Origin: UBA6623 sp965248235
GTDB lineage: Bacteria; Acidobacteriota; Terriglobia; Bryobacterales; UBA6623
Direction: 5' to 3'
DNA length: 64,000 nucleotides
Assembly (NCBI GenBank): GCA_965248235.1
Contig: CBDFIU010000005.1
Span: 1,178,001 to 1,242,000, forward strand
Below are positions 41,320-49,899 of the stretch, one piece after another; position 1 is the stretch's first letter, and every line of letters starts with the position of its first letter. A program made the translations under genes and the position numbers. A model generated the notes under the pieces. It had not been told where the DNA came from. It did not search any database and saw only the letters and a list, made by a program, of their open reading frames with translations.

Positions 41320-41491
41320 TCGCTCTATTCGACGGCAGGAGGGGGTTGGCAGGACAAGATTGTCAATGCGCTGACGGCGGAAGGGGTTTGGACCACGTTC
41401 GATCAGGACGTGTTGGCGGTGGTTATCGGCTTCTGGTTCGGCTGGAGGACCAGGCAGCGGGCGGCGGGGCAGAGGTGAGGGTGTAGCGAAT

Positions 41492-41779
41492 ATGTCCGGG
41501 GAAGAACAAGCCAAAATTGGCGAACTCGTATGGAAGCGTCAGGCGGCCGTCAGGAGGCTTACCTGCTTCGAAGATGAAGCGAAGCGGATGGCAGACGAGC
41601 TGCGAAGCGCCCGGAGTCTCCTCGAAGACGCAGCGCGAGGCAAGAGGCCGGATTTCGTGGAACTTCATGGATGCCCTGACAGAGAAGAGATCGAGCAATT
41701 GCTTTCCTCCATCGTTCGAGAAATGACGGTCATCCAGGAATTGAAAGAGAAGCTGCACAAGATGGGCATATCGGGATGA
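41492..41779 (+). CDS. Small coiled-coil protein (B)
   Basis: 95 aa; differs from 6750-7037 only in QELKEKLHK for QELGEKLHK. Helical, soluble. Unknown function. Confidence 0.55.
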   Translation: MSGEEQAKIGELVWKRQAAVRRLTCFEDEAKRMADELRSARSLLEDAARGKRPDFVELHGCPDREEIEQLLSSIVREMTVIQELKEKLHKMGISG

Positions 41780-42207
41780 CTGAGTTTCAAGGTAAAGGAA
41801 TGCCACTAAACAACAAGCCGGCTTTCGACTGGGTTTCGGCGAGGGCCATGTGCACCGCAAAGACGCTCTTCAATGAGCTTAAGAAAGTTGTTGAAGCGGA
41901 TGTCAGATCGGCAAATAACAACGTCGCCGACAAGTTCGAGGTCCATCAGGAACCAAGCGATGGCGTGTTCAGTGTGCACCTGAACAGCGAAGACGGCCAG
42001 ATGGTTATAAGGCAGCGGACGTTTGAATTAGTCGAGCAAAACATCCTGGTATATAAGACCTCAACGGAATCTGATGTGTTTCTCAGAGGAAGGGCGTCTT
42101 TGACTGAAACCAAGGATTGCCTTATAGAAGTAGAGCAGAAAACCCCAATGCGGCTGTGGCAGTTCAGTTTCCTTGCACTGGAGGATTTCTTCTTTGCCGG
42201 CCGCTAG
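41776..42207 (+). CDS. FDWV-family small protein (B)
   Basis: 143 aa if started at ATGA overlap 41776; an ATG at 41800 with AAGGTAAAGGA upstream gives the same start as unit A (MPLNNKPAFDWV) and may be preferred. Otherwise as 7034-7444. The second paralogue (9752 in A) is missing in this unit. Confidence 0.55.
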   Translation: MTEFQGKGMPLNNKPAFDWVSARAMCTAKTLFNELKKVVEADVRSANNNVADKFEVHQEPSDGVFSVHLNSEDGQMVIRQRTFELVEQNILVYKTSTESDVFLRGRASLTETKDCLIEVEQKTPMRLWQFSFLALEDFFFAGR

Positions 42208-42227
42208 CCCGCTCTCGGAGAATCTCG

Positions 42228-42281
42228 ATGAAGCCGATGCTCGGCCCGAAGCGCTACCTGAAGGGCGCCACGCGCGTATGA
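42228..42281 (+). CDS. 17-residue leader peptide coupled to endolysin (B)
   Basis: Identical peptide and ATGA overlap to 7463-7516, although the preceding intergenic sequence differs slightly. Confidence 0.35.
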   Translation: MKPMLGPKRYLKGATRV

Positions 42282-42748
42282 CAAAACACCCCTCGCTGCG
42301 GCCAGTGTCAATCGCGGCCGAGCTGGCGGCGCATCACGAAGGGTTGTCGCTCGACCCCTACCACGACCCGGTCGGGTTCCCGACGATCGGCTACGGGCAT
42401 CTGCTGAGCCGCGAGAAGGGCGCCGACCTGTCGCGGTTCGAGCCGCTGGCCGACGAGGACGCGGCGCGGCGGCTTCTGGAGAAGGATCTTGGGGTAGCCG
42501 CCGGGGCGGTCGGGAATCTGATCCACGTTCCCTTGACGGAGGAACAGGAGGCGGCGCTGATCGACTTCGCGTTCAACTGCGGCGCGGGGAATCTCCAGGC
42601 CTCCACACTGCGGAGGGTCATCAACCGCGAGGAACACGATGAAGCCCCCCGGCAGTTCCGGCGCTGGGTGTGGGCCGGAGGACGAAAGCTGGGCGGGCTG
42701 ATACGCCGCCGGAGAGAGGAAGCCGTGCTGTACGCGGCGGGAATGTAA
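42278..42748 (+). CDS. Endolysin, GH24 lysozyme (B)
   Basis: 156 aa. Glu of HHEGLSLDPYHD, Asp and Thr of the FPTIGYGH block are present. One substitution (REKGADL for REKDADL) against unit A. No secretion signal. Confidence 0.9.
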   Translation: MTKHPSLRPVSIAAELAAHHEGLSLDPYHDPVGFPTIGYGHLLSREKGADLSRFEPLADEDAARRLLEKDLGVAAGAVGNLIHVPLTEEQEAALIDFAFNCGAGNLQASTLRRVINREEHDEAPRQFRRWVWAGGRKLGGLIRRRREEAVLYAAGM

Positions 42749-42752
42749 CACC

Positions 42753-43883
42753 ATGCCTTCGCACTATGATCGCGATGTCTCGAGGCGGGGAAGAACCGCC
42801 ACTCCCAGGCAGGGGGGCCGGCCGGCGGTACGCTCCGCCATTCCGCAACCCCGCTCGCCGCTGAACCCGCAACGGCTGACCACCCCGCAGCCCCAGCTGC
42901 CGCTTCCGAGCGAGCGGGTACGCTCGATTGTGGAGACCGACAGCCCGCTGATGCGGCAGGCGGCGACCCAGGGCAAGCAATACGCGCACCGCCGCGGCCT
43001 GCTCAACAGTTCCATCGCCGCCGGAGCCGCCCAGAACTCGCTTCTGGCGCACGCCTTCCCGATGGCGCAGGCGGACACGAGCGCCGCCCTTCAGGGCCGC
43101 TCGCTCGACATCAACCGCCAGCAGGCCGACGACGCCTGGCAACAAAGTCTTACCGACTATGCCTTGAACCGTGACCGCTTCATCAGCGACACGGACCTCC
43201 GCAACCGGCAGCTGACGTTGACCGACCGCATCAACACGGGACGGTTGGACCTCGACCGGGAGCGCTTCGTGAGCGACGCCGATCTGGCGCAGGACCGGCT
43301 GGGCCTCGACAGGGAGTTCGGCACCCGGCGACTCGATCTCGAAGGCCGCGGCCTCGACCTGGGCTACGACCGGCTGGCACAGGACCGAAGGCAGGGCAAT
43401 CTCAGTGCCTACGCGTCGATATACGGGGCGGTGTTGAGCAACCCCAACATCGACAAAGATACCCGCGGCGACTACCTTTCAAGCCTTAGAAAAGATTTCC
43501 TTCCGAAAATGGAGGAAGGAGAGGACGATCTGGCGAATACGGATATCAAGGATCCCGACGGGGAGGCTGCCGCAGGAGCCGAAACCACGCCCGAAGAGCA
43601 GCCGACAGGGGAGGAAGAGCCGGAGTCACCGCCGGGGGATGAGGGGCAGCAACAGGAGCCGCCGGCACGACAGCAGCCGCCGGCACGACAGCAGCCGCCG
43701 GCACGACAGCAGCCGGCAGCGCCCCCCCCGCCTGCTCAGCAGCCTGCGCCCGCTCCGGCAACCTCCGGTTCTACACAGACGATCCCGCCACCCGGAGATC
43801 CAGGCTGGAATTCGATTCCAACTCCGGGCGGTGTTCCGAGCTGGGACTGGATTCCTTACCACAGCAGACACATATTCGTGTAG
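42753..43883 (+). CDS. Virion-type protein with LDR repeats and Pro/Gln tail (B)
   Basis: 376 aa. The conserved RGLLNSSIAAGAAQNSLLAH block as in A. The repeat region is differently arranged (RLDLDRERFVSDADLAQDR; LGLDREFGTRRLDLEGRGLD), and the acidic linker before the PPARQQ tail is longer (EEQPTGEEEPESPP). C terminus WDWIPYHSRHIFV is conserved. Confidence 0.6.
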   Translation: MPSHYDRDVSRRGRTATPRQGGRPAVRSAIPQPRSPLNPQRLTTPQPQLPLPSERVRSIVETDSPLMRQAATQGKQYAHRRGLLNSSIAAGAAQNSLLAHAFPMAQADTSAALQGRSLDINRQQADDAWQQSLTDYALNRDRFISDTDLRNRQLTLTDRINTGRLDLDRERFVSDADLAQDRLGLDREFGTRRLDLEGRGLDLGYDRLAQDRRQGNLSAYASIYGAVLSNPNIDKDTRGDYLSSLRKDFLPKMEEGEDDLANTDIKDPDGEAAAGAETTPEEQPTGEEEPESPPGDEGQQQEPPARQQPPARQQPPARQQPAAPPPPAQQPAPAPATSGSTQTIPPPGDPGWNSIPTPGGVPSWDWIPYHSRHIFV

Positions 43884-43887
43884 GCCG

Positions 43888-44310
43888 ATGATCCGCCCGG
43901 CGGCATTTGGTGACGAGCAGGCCATCGCCGACCTGTTGCACTCGAAGACAGGCGACAAGTCGCACCCCAGGATCTGCCTCAGCCGCGCCCATGAATGCGT
44001 GAGGCGCTCGCGGAAATGGCAGCGAGGCAGCAAGGTCTATTGCCTGGTGTCGGAGGACGAGGGCGGGATCGGCGGTTTCCTCTACGCCCAGGAGGTCGAG
44101 GCGTTCGAGTTATGCCCGAACATCGTGTTCCTGGAAGTGATCTATCTGGCCGGAACGGCTTGCGCGGTCGCGCTGCTTCGGGAGTTGCGGGCCGGGAGCC
44201 ACCGCAGGATCCACGTACCGGCGTGGGCCTCGCTGACGCCGTTGCCGGCATTCGAAAGGCTGCTGGCTCCGCTCGAGCCGCGGCTGGCGGGAGTGGTGTA
44301 TGAGATTTAA
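43888..44310 (+). CDS. GNAT-like acetyltransferase-related protein (B)
   Basis: 140 aa counterpart of 9093-9515 with few changes (KTGDKSH; RGSKVYC; VALLREL). Same uncertainty on the acetyl-CoA loop. Confidence 0.45.
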   Translation: MIRPAAFGDEQAIADLLHSKTGDKSHPRICLSRAHECVRRSRKWQRGSKVYCLVSEDEGGIGGFLYAQEVEAFELCPNIVFLEVIYLAGTACAVALLRELRAGSHRRIHVPAWASLTPLPAFERLLAPLEPRLAGVVYEI

Positions 44311-44734
44311 AGCTAAACCCTGGGAGCTAGTCTTCGACTTGCTAAGCAAGTGGGTACTAGGCCGAGACTTTAAGGCCAAACTTGAGGCTCAGGGGAAGGA
44401 GATCGAGGCTCAGGGGAAGAAGATCGAGGCTCAGGGGAAGAAGATCGAGGCTCAGGAGAAGGAATTAGAGTTGCGGCTTCAGCGTATTGGGGAGAAATCG
44501 GAGCAGGGGTGGTTTCAGCGTATGGAAAGTGGGCTAAGCGCCCTAGAAGCAGAGATCATCTGGAGGGCGCCAACGCTTGAAGAGGCCAGGCGGATTTATG
44601 AAGGCTTCCGGGCTGCGCCACAAACAGCGGACATTCTGCACGTGGTGATGGATGCTCTTAAGCAACCCATTGGGATTACTTCAGTTGATCGAGAGATCAA
44701 AGCAATCGAGCATCCCTCTCGGCCACTTCCCTAA
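44300..44734 (+). CDS. Coiled-coil protein with 7-residue repeats (long form)
   Basis: 144 aa. Four heptads of EAQGK(K/E)I followed by EKELELRLQRIGEKSEQGWF, then LSALEAEIIWRAPTLEEARR as in A. The C terminus continues ADILHVVMDALKQPIGITSV, which A lacks. The last 38 bp overlap the minus-strand chimeric ORF. Confidence 0.5.
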   Translation: MRFKAKPWELVFDLLSKWVLGRDFKAKLEAQGKEIEAQGKKIEAQGKKIEAQEKELELRLQRIGEKSEQGWFQRMESGLSALEAEIIWRAPTLEEARRIYEGFRAAPQTADILHVVMDALKQPIGITSVDREIKAIEHPSRPLP

Positions 44735-45086
44735 GCGCCGCGTCGAGCACGCCACGGTCGATACATGACTCAAACCACAGCTCAACCGCCTCCCTGAGAG
44801 ATTGTAAGGCCTGTTTCCTGCTCGAAGCCTGGGTCATGACAACAACTTCCATGTGCCCTCGCTCGGCGGCAAGGTGCAGGGGCGTGCGCTTGTCGGCCTT
44901 GGTGTTGGGGTCGGCGCCGCTTGCCAACAGCTTGTGCACGGCAGTGTTACCCCTGGCAGCGGCTGCATGTAGTGCGGAAATGCCCAACAGGACGGCCACG
45001 GTCAAACTGATACCGAGCACCGTCATAACGGTAGTCGTCTTCCGCACGGCAAGGTTACGGAAGTTATAGGACAGGGGAACTCTCAT
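44697..45086 (-). pseudogene. Chimeric ORF: ABC permease N terminus + ankyrin repeats + HicB C terminus
   Basis: 129 aa, one open frame. Residues 1-39 (MRVPLSYNFRNLAVRKTTTV, MTVLGISLTVAVLLG) are the beginning of an FtsX/MacB-type permease. Residues 40-80 are ankyrin-repeat sequence (GNTAVHKLLASGADPNTKAD; TPLHLAAERGHMEV). Residues 81-129 are the C terminus of a HicB-type antitoxin (VMTQASSRKQALQSLREAVE; LWFESCIDRGVLDAALRE). Most likely debris of successive insertions that kept frame by chance. Confidence 0.6.
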
Positions 45087-45090
45087 AGGC

Positions 45091-46236
45091 CTACCCGGCG
45101 TGCCGAAGCGCGTCGGCGATTCGGGTGTTCGCGGCGACTCCGGCCGGGACGATCGCGCTGAACAGCCCGATCAGCATAGCCACGGCCAGGCAAATCGGCA
45201 CGCTCCAAAGAGGCATCACGAAGTTGCTGAAAAAATCAACCGTGACTTCGCTCAAAAACTGGGTGCCCGCAAAACACAAAAGCACGCCCAGCACCCCGCC
45301 CAATGCCGCGATCGAAAGCGACTCCGCAACGATCAGCGTGACCACCGTCGATGACGTAAAGCCGAGCGTCTTGAATACTCCGATCTCTTGAACTCGCTCG
45401 CGGGTCGACATCGCCATGGTGTTAGCCGACACCAGGATGATCGTGAAAACCACGGCGCCGCCGATCGTCAACAGGAACAGCTGGATATTGCCGATTTGCT
45501 CGACGAAGGCGAGCTGAAACGCGTCTTCCGTCTCCGTCTTGGTCGGCTGGGGGGAATTGCGGAACATGTCGTCCACGGCAGCGGCGATCTTCGGAACGTC
45601 ATCAGGCGAGCGAGCGAGAATCGTAAAAACTCCGACCTGCCCCCGCTGTCCTTGGGCAAGGCTTTCTTGCAGATATTCCCAGTGAAAAAAGGCCACGGGG
45701 CCCTCGGAGCCGTCGAAGATCGCATGAATAATAAACTCCAGATCTACCGGGTAGAAGTCGCCCTTGATCGTGATCCTTTGTCCGAGTTCGAATTGGTGAC
45801 GTTCCGCCAATTGCTGACTAACAGCCATAGCCTGCCGGTTCTTGAGAAACGCTTGTAGCTGCTCGGGCGACACCTCAAGTTCGGGATTGACAGCGAAGAT
45901 CTCTTCCGGTTCCACCGCGAAACGGGCGAAGAAATTTTCCGGCCGGTTGTCTTTGTATATTCCGCCGAACCAGTTTTGGATGCAGACCGCCTCCACTCCG
46001 TCGATCGCTTTGATCCGAGATCCGTAGAACTCCGGGAGCGCTTGCGCCAAAGACACGCGATGTCGCGTCACCAAACGAAGGACCTGCTCGTCGGGTGTAT
46101 CCCGAACGTAGAACGCCGCGTATATCGTAAGGAGGAATCCCAGCAAAGAAATCGAAACCGCGACACTGAAGACGGTGAGAAAAGTCCGCCTGCGATTCCG
46201 CGAAAGGTTCTTAAGGACCAGGGGGAGGAACTTCAT
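45091..46236 (-). CDS. ABC transporter permease, FtsX/MacB type
   Basis: 381 aa from ATG 46236 (MKFLPLVLKNLSRNRRRTFL). First membrane helix at residues 20-42, large extracytoplasmic domain (45-250), three C-terminal helices (LFLLTIGGAVVFTIILVSA; IVAESLSIAALGGVLGVLLC; VPICLAVAMLIGLFSAIVPA) with MSTRERVQEIGVFKTLGFTS. Complete. In host genomes such a gene forms an operon with a second permease and an ATPase; here the second permease is only the 39-residue start in the chimeric ORF and no ATPase is present. Host-derived cargo, probably non-functional alone. Confidence 0.8.
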   Translation of the reverse strand: MKFLPLVLKNLSRNRRRTFLTVFSVAVSISLLGFLLTIYAAFYVRDTPDEQVLRLVTRHRVSLAQALPEFYGSRIKAIDGVEAVCIQNWFGGIYKDNRPENFFARFAVEPEEIFAVNPELEVSPEQLQAFLKNRQAMAVSQQLAERHQFELGQRITIKGDFYPVDLEFIIHAIFDGSEGPVAFFHWEYLQESLAQGQRGQVGVFTILARSPDDVPKIAAAVDDMFRNSPQPTKTETEDAFQLAFVEQIGNIQLFLLTIGGAVVFTIILVSANTMAMSTRERVQEIGVFKTLGFTSSTVVTLIVAESLSIAALGGVLGVLLCFAGTQFLSEVTVDFFSNFVMPLWSVPICLAVAMLIGLFSAIVPAGVAANTRIADALRHAG

Positions 46237-46482
46237 AGCGGGCTGCGAACCCAAACTATCCAGGATTTCCGATTTGGCTCCTCTGACGGCACGAGTCTAC
46301 ACCCTCACCCGGCGAAGCGCAACCATTTCTCCACCCGAAAGAGGCGGCGGCTGAGGCGGGACCGATCGAGCCCCCTTCTTGCCCCTCATGGGGGCTGATC
46401 CGCCGCTGCGAAGTCAATTTCGCAGACACCCCTCCGAGCTTCCGTCCTCAGTACACAGATTTCGCATTCGCCAAGTGCGGTG

Positions 46483-46641
46483 CTAACCACCCGGCACAGG
46501 CAGCGCCCAGATCCTCCGCAGCATGTCGCCAAACAGCCGCCGGTTCAGATGTCCCTCCGCCAGCAGCAACCAGTAGTAGCGAGCATGCTTGACCAGCCGA
46601 CCGCCGGTCTTCATCAACCGCTGCTGCAAGCTCGTCAGTGA
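46483..46641 (-). pseudogene. IS1380-family transposase, C-terminal remnant
   Basis: Minus-strand frame reads RLVKHARYYWLLLAEGHLNR and RLFGDMLRRIWALPVPGG-stop, the characteristic end of IS1380 transposases. Upstream it is fused to the truncated secreted-protein copy. The rest of the element is gone. Confidence 0.65.
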
Positions 46642-46816
46642 CCACGTCTTGATCCTGTGCGGCAACAGCCTGTTGGCGCTCGATCTCCGTCTCGGCGGGG
46701 CTGAGAGTGGACGGTGCGGGAACGGCGGCTGGCTTGACAACCGCCGCGCTGAAGTCCTGCGCGAAACCGCCAACGGCAACGGCCACGCCAACGCCAACCA
46801 GCCGGAGAGCGGTCAT
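46642..46816 (-). pseudogene. Truncated copy of the secreted LPNFVCT-family gene
   Basis: ATG 46816 starts MTALRLVGVGVAVAVGGFAQ then DFSAAVVKPAAVPAPST, the signal peptide and first residues of the family member at 47251-48069. It breaks after about 55 codons at the IS1380 remnant. Shows duplication of this cargo gene in unit B followed by IS insertion. Confidence 0.65.
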
Positions 46817-46827
46817 GAGAAGGACGT

Positions 46828-47208
46828 TCAGGAGGCTGTTTGGCCCTGTTCCCGGTAGATCCAACCGCCCGCTAGCCCGGCCACAATCATCTCCACCAAG
46901 CCCCACCCAACCACGGCAAGCTGCGCTTGCGGCGGCCACACCCACACAGCTCCGATGATCGATAGGAAGTAGGCAAGAAACCATACGGCTGCTCCGGCAC
47001 ATATAGCCGTTTTCGGTCCGGCACCGTAGCGCGGACGGATGGCCGCATAGAGCCAAACCAGCGTTATGCCGATCAGGAAGCCCTTGATGTTCATTGCTAC
47101 CTGCCCGCCGCTTAACTCGTTCAGTACACCCTGATGGAGGACTACCTCCGACACGTTGATGATCACACTGGCCGCCAAACCGCCAAGAACGATTCTTCCC
47201 CAGTTCAT
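46828..47208 (-). CDS. Four-helix membrane protein, hypothetical
   Basis: 126 aa: MNWGRIVLGGLAASVIINVS, then VAMNIKGFLIGITLVWLYAA, TAICAGAAVWFLAYFLSIIG and LAVVGWGLVEMIVAGLAGGW. Four hydrophobic helices, no signal peptide. The MNWGRIVLGGL start is common in small acidobacterial membrane proteins. Complete gene, host-type cargo, unknown function. Confidence 0.6.
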   Translation of the reverse strand: MNWGRIVLGGLAASVIINVSEVVLHQGVLNELSGGQVAMNIKGFLIGITLVWLYAAIRPRYGAGPKTAICAGAAVWFLAYFLSIIGAVWVWPPQAQLAVVGWGLVEMIVAGLAGGWIYREQGQTAS

Positions 47209-47250
47209 TTTTTTGTTCCCCCTGCTGCGCTCGATTCTACCACACGCTTT

Positions 47251-48069
47251 CTACTCGAAATCCACCATCGACTCCGCCCCAAACTTGCGGCAGCTGGTCC
47301 ACTCGATGTAATCGATTTGGAATTTCTTGGGGTAGCGTGTGACCCAGCGCGACCGCACGGGCAGCAAGTGGGGTTTCCCGCCGATCGGCACGTAACCGTA
47401 GTCGAGGCTGCGGGAGGCCTGTTGAAAGGGATAACCGGGCGGGATGCCCAGCATCTCGCGGGCGTCGTAGCGCAGCACGCGGCCCGTCGCCTTGTCGATC
47501 GAGACCAGGCCTCTGAAGCCGACGTTAATCGGCCGTTTGTTGCGGCTCCTCAAGAAGAAGTGGAAACCGTAGCGGCGGTTCACGACCTCCATGCGGAAAA
47601 CGGCCACTTCGCGCCCGCCGATGACGGCATCGCCCGAGCGGATGAACACGGCCCCGGCCTCGGGCCGGAACAGGTCGTAAAGCGCGGTCCCGAATCCGCC
47701 GGCACTGGCGATCTCCCTGAAGTTCTTCTTCGAACGGCGGCCGTTCATTGTCACGTTGCGATAAGACTCGCGCCTGTCGACGAACTGGACCTCGGCGGTG
47801 ACCTCGCGGAACTGCCGCCAGCGGGCTCTGGAGCCATCCTTCGACCATCCGCTGCGTTCGGTTTTGGTGCAGACGAAGTTGGGGAGGTTGTCGGTGTAGG
47901 CCAGCGCGACCCGGCGGGCACGCTCGATCAGCATTCTGTCTTGCTGGGCCGGGGTGAGAGAAGGTGAGTCGAGAACGGCGGCTGGCTTGACGACCGCCGC
48001 GCTGAAGTCCTGCGCTAGGCCTAGAACGGCCACGGCAACGCCAACGACAACCAGCCGGAGAGCGGTCAT
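47251..48069 (-). CDS. Secreted hypothetical protein, Solibacter-type LPNFVCT family (B)
   Basis: About 272 aa from ATG 48069. Signal peptide MTALRLVVVGVAVAVLGLAQ; mature part LAYTDNLPNFVCTKTERSGW, FVDRRESYRNVTMNGRRSKK, VSIDKATGRVLRYDAREM, as the gene at 11607-12422 in unit A. It is the only cargo gene shared by the two hot spots and sits in both cases next to the leader box. Function unknown. Confidence 0.65.
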   Translation of the reverse strand: MTALRLVVVGVAVAVLGLAQDFSAAVVKPAAVLDSPSLTPAQQDRMLIERARRVALAYTDNLPNFVCTKTERSGWSKDGSRARWRQFREVTAEVQFVDRRESYRNVTMNGRRSKKNFREIASAGGFGTALYDLFRPEAGAVFIRSGDAVIGGREVAVFRMEVVNRRYGFHFFLRSRNKRPINVGFRGLVSIDKATGRVLRYDAREMLGIPPGYPFQQASRSLDYGYVPIGGKPHLLPVRSRWVTRYPKKFQIDYIEWTSCRKFGAESMVDFE

Positions 48070-48189
48070 GGGAAGGACCTTCACCATCCACAGCATACAC
48101 CCCTGTTGACGCTCTCTCGCCCGCAGCCGTTACCCGGCACAAGTTTTTGAGCACTTTGTTCGTGTTTCTCTGGCGCCGGAAAGGTGCCG

Positions 48190-48245
48190 GTTGTACAATG
48201 AAATCTAGAACATAAACGGCTTGTTTTGTTTTCGTTTTCAGACAA
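48190..48245 (+). promoter_or_regulatory. Repeated promoter-like leader box (copy B2)
   Basis: Counterpart of 12544-12600: TTGTACAAT, GAACATAAACGGCTTG, T-rich tract, TTCGTTTTC. The second arm is degenerate (TTTTC instead of TGTTC). Confidence 0.4.
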
Positions 48246-48354
48246 GGCTTAACCCGCTCCTTTAGCTTTCGAGAGGCGTGACGCCGGGAGGTGTGCTTTC
48301 TTCAAACGGATATTCAAGGGTATCGGTAGATTCATCAAGAAGACCGCCAAGGCC

Positions 48355-49179
48355 TTGAAGAAGGTCTGGCCGATCGCGCTGGCGGCGACCGCCATCTTCT
48401 TCACCACGGGGGCGGCGTTCGGCCTGATGAGCTGGGGGAAAGTTGCGTCCACCCTTGTCACCAAGGTCGGCATCAAGGGCACGCTCGGCAAGATACTTAC
48501 GGGCTCGATAGCCGGTGCGGGCTGGGGAGCGGCAATCGGAGGCGGTGTCTCGGCGGCGACGGGAGGCAGCTTCACCGAAGGCGCCCGTAGCGGCGCGCTG
48601 AGCGGCGCTATCACGGGCGGCCTCGCGGGTGCCGCCGGCTGGACGCCGGGAGTAAAACCTACATCTGCCAGCAATACTGCGGATATTCCGCTGGAGTACC
48701 ACGACTACGGCGGGCCGCCGCCGGTCAGCGACTTCCCGCAAAATCTCGTCAATACTGCTGCCGGTCAAAGCCGCGGCGCAACATCCACTGGTGGCGGCAA
48801 CTCCCTCATCGGCTTCCTGAAGAACCCCGCCGTTGCGGGCAACCTGATATCGGGAGTGGGCAAGGGCATTGGCACGGCAGCCGCCGCGAGAACCCAGGCC
48901 GATATGGCCGCGGAGGAGCGGCAGGCGTTTGATGACCGTCTGGCCCAGCTCAGTGACAACTACCGCGTGAGCCGCGAGGCGCTGGGCCTGCCGCCTCTTG
49001 AGCAGCAGGTGGCCACTCCATCGTTGGCCGAGACAGCGGTGCCGGACGTGGCGGCGCGGACCGAGGTCGACCCGCTGCAAATTTCCGCAGGCGGGCCGCT
49101 CAGCCCAGCCGAGGAGATGCGGCGACGGGCGCGGCAATACCCCAACTCGCTGGTGGCGCGCGGATTGGGAGTAGGGTAA
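48355..49179 (+). CDS. Glycine-zipper virion-type protein (B)
   Basis: 274 aa from TTG 48355. The amino-acid similarity with A starts before this point (FKRIFKGIGRFIKKTAKAL), but no ATG, GTG or TTG exists upstream in this frame, so the true start is uncertain. Hydrophobic helix and glycine zipper as in A. A 30-residue insert (TSASNTADIPLEYHDYGGPP) and ATPSLAETAV distinguish it from A. Confidence 0.55.
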   Translation: MKKVWPIALAATAIFFTTGAAFGLMSWGKVASTLVTKVGIKGTLGKILTGSIAGAGWGAAIGGGVSAATGGSFTEGARSGALSGAITGGLAGAAGWTPGVKPTSASNTADIPLEYHDYGGPPPVSDFPQNLVNTAAGQSRGATSTGGGNSLIGFLKNPAVAGNLISGVGKGIGTAAAARTQADMAAEERQAFDDRLAQLSDNYRVSREALGLPPLEQQVATPSLAETAVPDVAARTEVDPLQISAGGPLSPAEEMRRRARQYPNSLVARGLGVG

Positions 49180-49899
49180 GTGCCGGTCCATCAAGGCAAC
49201 GGAGGATCGCTGCTGGCAGCTGCCGGAGTGCGGCCGGGGATGAGTCCGCCGGCGCAGGGAGCGCCCGCGGCAGGTCCGCCAGGCCGGCCCGCAAGGCCCA
49301 CTCCCGGAGCGCAGCAGCCCACCGCTGGAGCCGATGTCGACGAGCGCCAACTGGCGCGCTTCTCCGACATGGCCTACCAGCTGATCTACGGCGGCAAGAC
49401 GCAGGATGGTGGAGCGAACCCTTCCATCTTGAAGATGCTGCGTACGGGCCAAGACGCTGCACAACAGCAAGGCGGGCCGCAGCAGGCCCAGGGTCCGGGA
49501 GGTCCTGTCGACGCGCTGGCGCACACCGCCGCCGCGGTCGGATCCCGGGTGGCCGAGGCGGGAGGGGCCAAGGACGGAGCGGTGGTGTTCATGGGCACGA
49601 TGGACGTGCTGGGCGAGTTGGCGTCGGTGGCCGCGGCAGCGGGCCTCTACGACTATTCGCAGGAGGAAATCGACTCCGCCGCGCCGAGAGCGGCTGAGCT
49701 GTTGTACGGCAAGACGGCGAAGCTCGGCATCTGGAACCAGCAGGAGATCGAGCAGGAGTTCGCGGGCCTGCTCGAAGCCAACGCCGACGGCTCGCTGGAG
49801 CGGAACCTGGCCGAGGTTGCCGCTGTTGCGGGGCAGCAGGGGCAGCCGGGGCAAGGCGCGGCGCCGATGCCGCCGGCCGGGAGAGGGATTGTATCGTGA
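49180..49899 (+). CDS. Virion-type hypothetical protein (B)
   Basis: 239 aa from GTG 49180; nearly the same as 13456-14175. Differences are confined to the Gln-rich linkers (GQDAAQQQGGPQQ; GQQGQPGQGA). Confidence 0.55.
   Translation: MPVHQGNGGSLLAAAGVRPGMSPPAQGAPAAGPPGRPARPTPGAQQPTAGADVDERQLARFSDMAYQLIYGGKTQDGGANPSILKMLRTGQDAAQQQGGPQQAQGPGGPVDALAHTAAAVGSRVAEAGGAKDGAVVFMGTMDVLGELASVAAAAGLYDYSQEEIDSAAPRAAELLYGKTAKLGIWNQQEIEQEFAGLLEANADGSLERNLAEVAAVAGQQGQPGQGAAPMPPAGRGIVS

Larger units (their letters stand above)
39883..41478 (+). pseudogene. Holin-like membrane protein interrupted by IS1595-type element
   Basis: N-terminal 133 residues as in 6185-6736 up to MALLYSL, then the insertion 40284-41319, then the remainder (YSTAGGGWQDKIVNAL; AVVIGFWFGWRTRQR). 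Removal of the IS and one TCGCTCTA repeat gives the intact 183-codon frame. If this protein is needed for lysis, unit B alone could not lyse. Confidence 0.75.
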
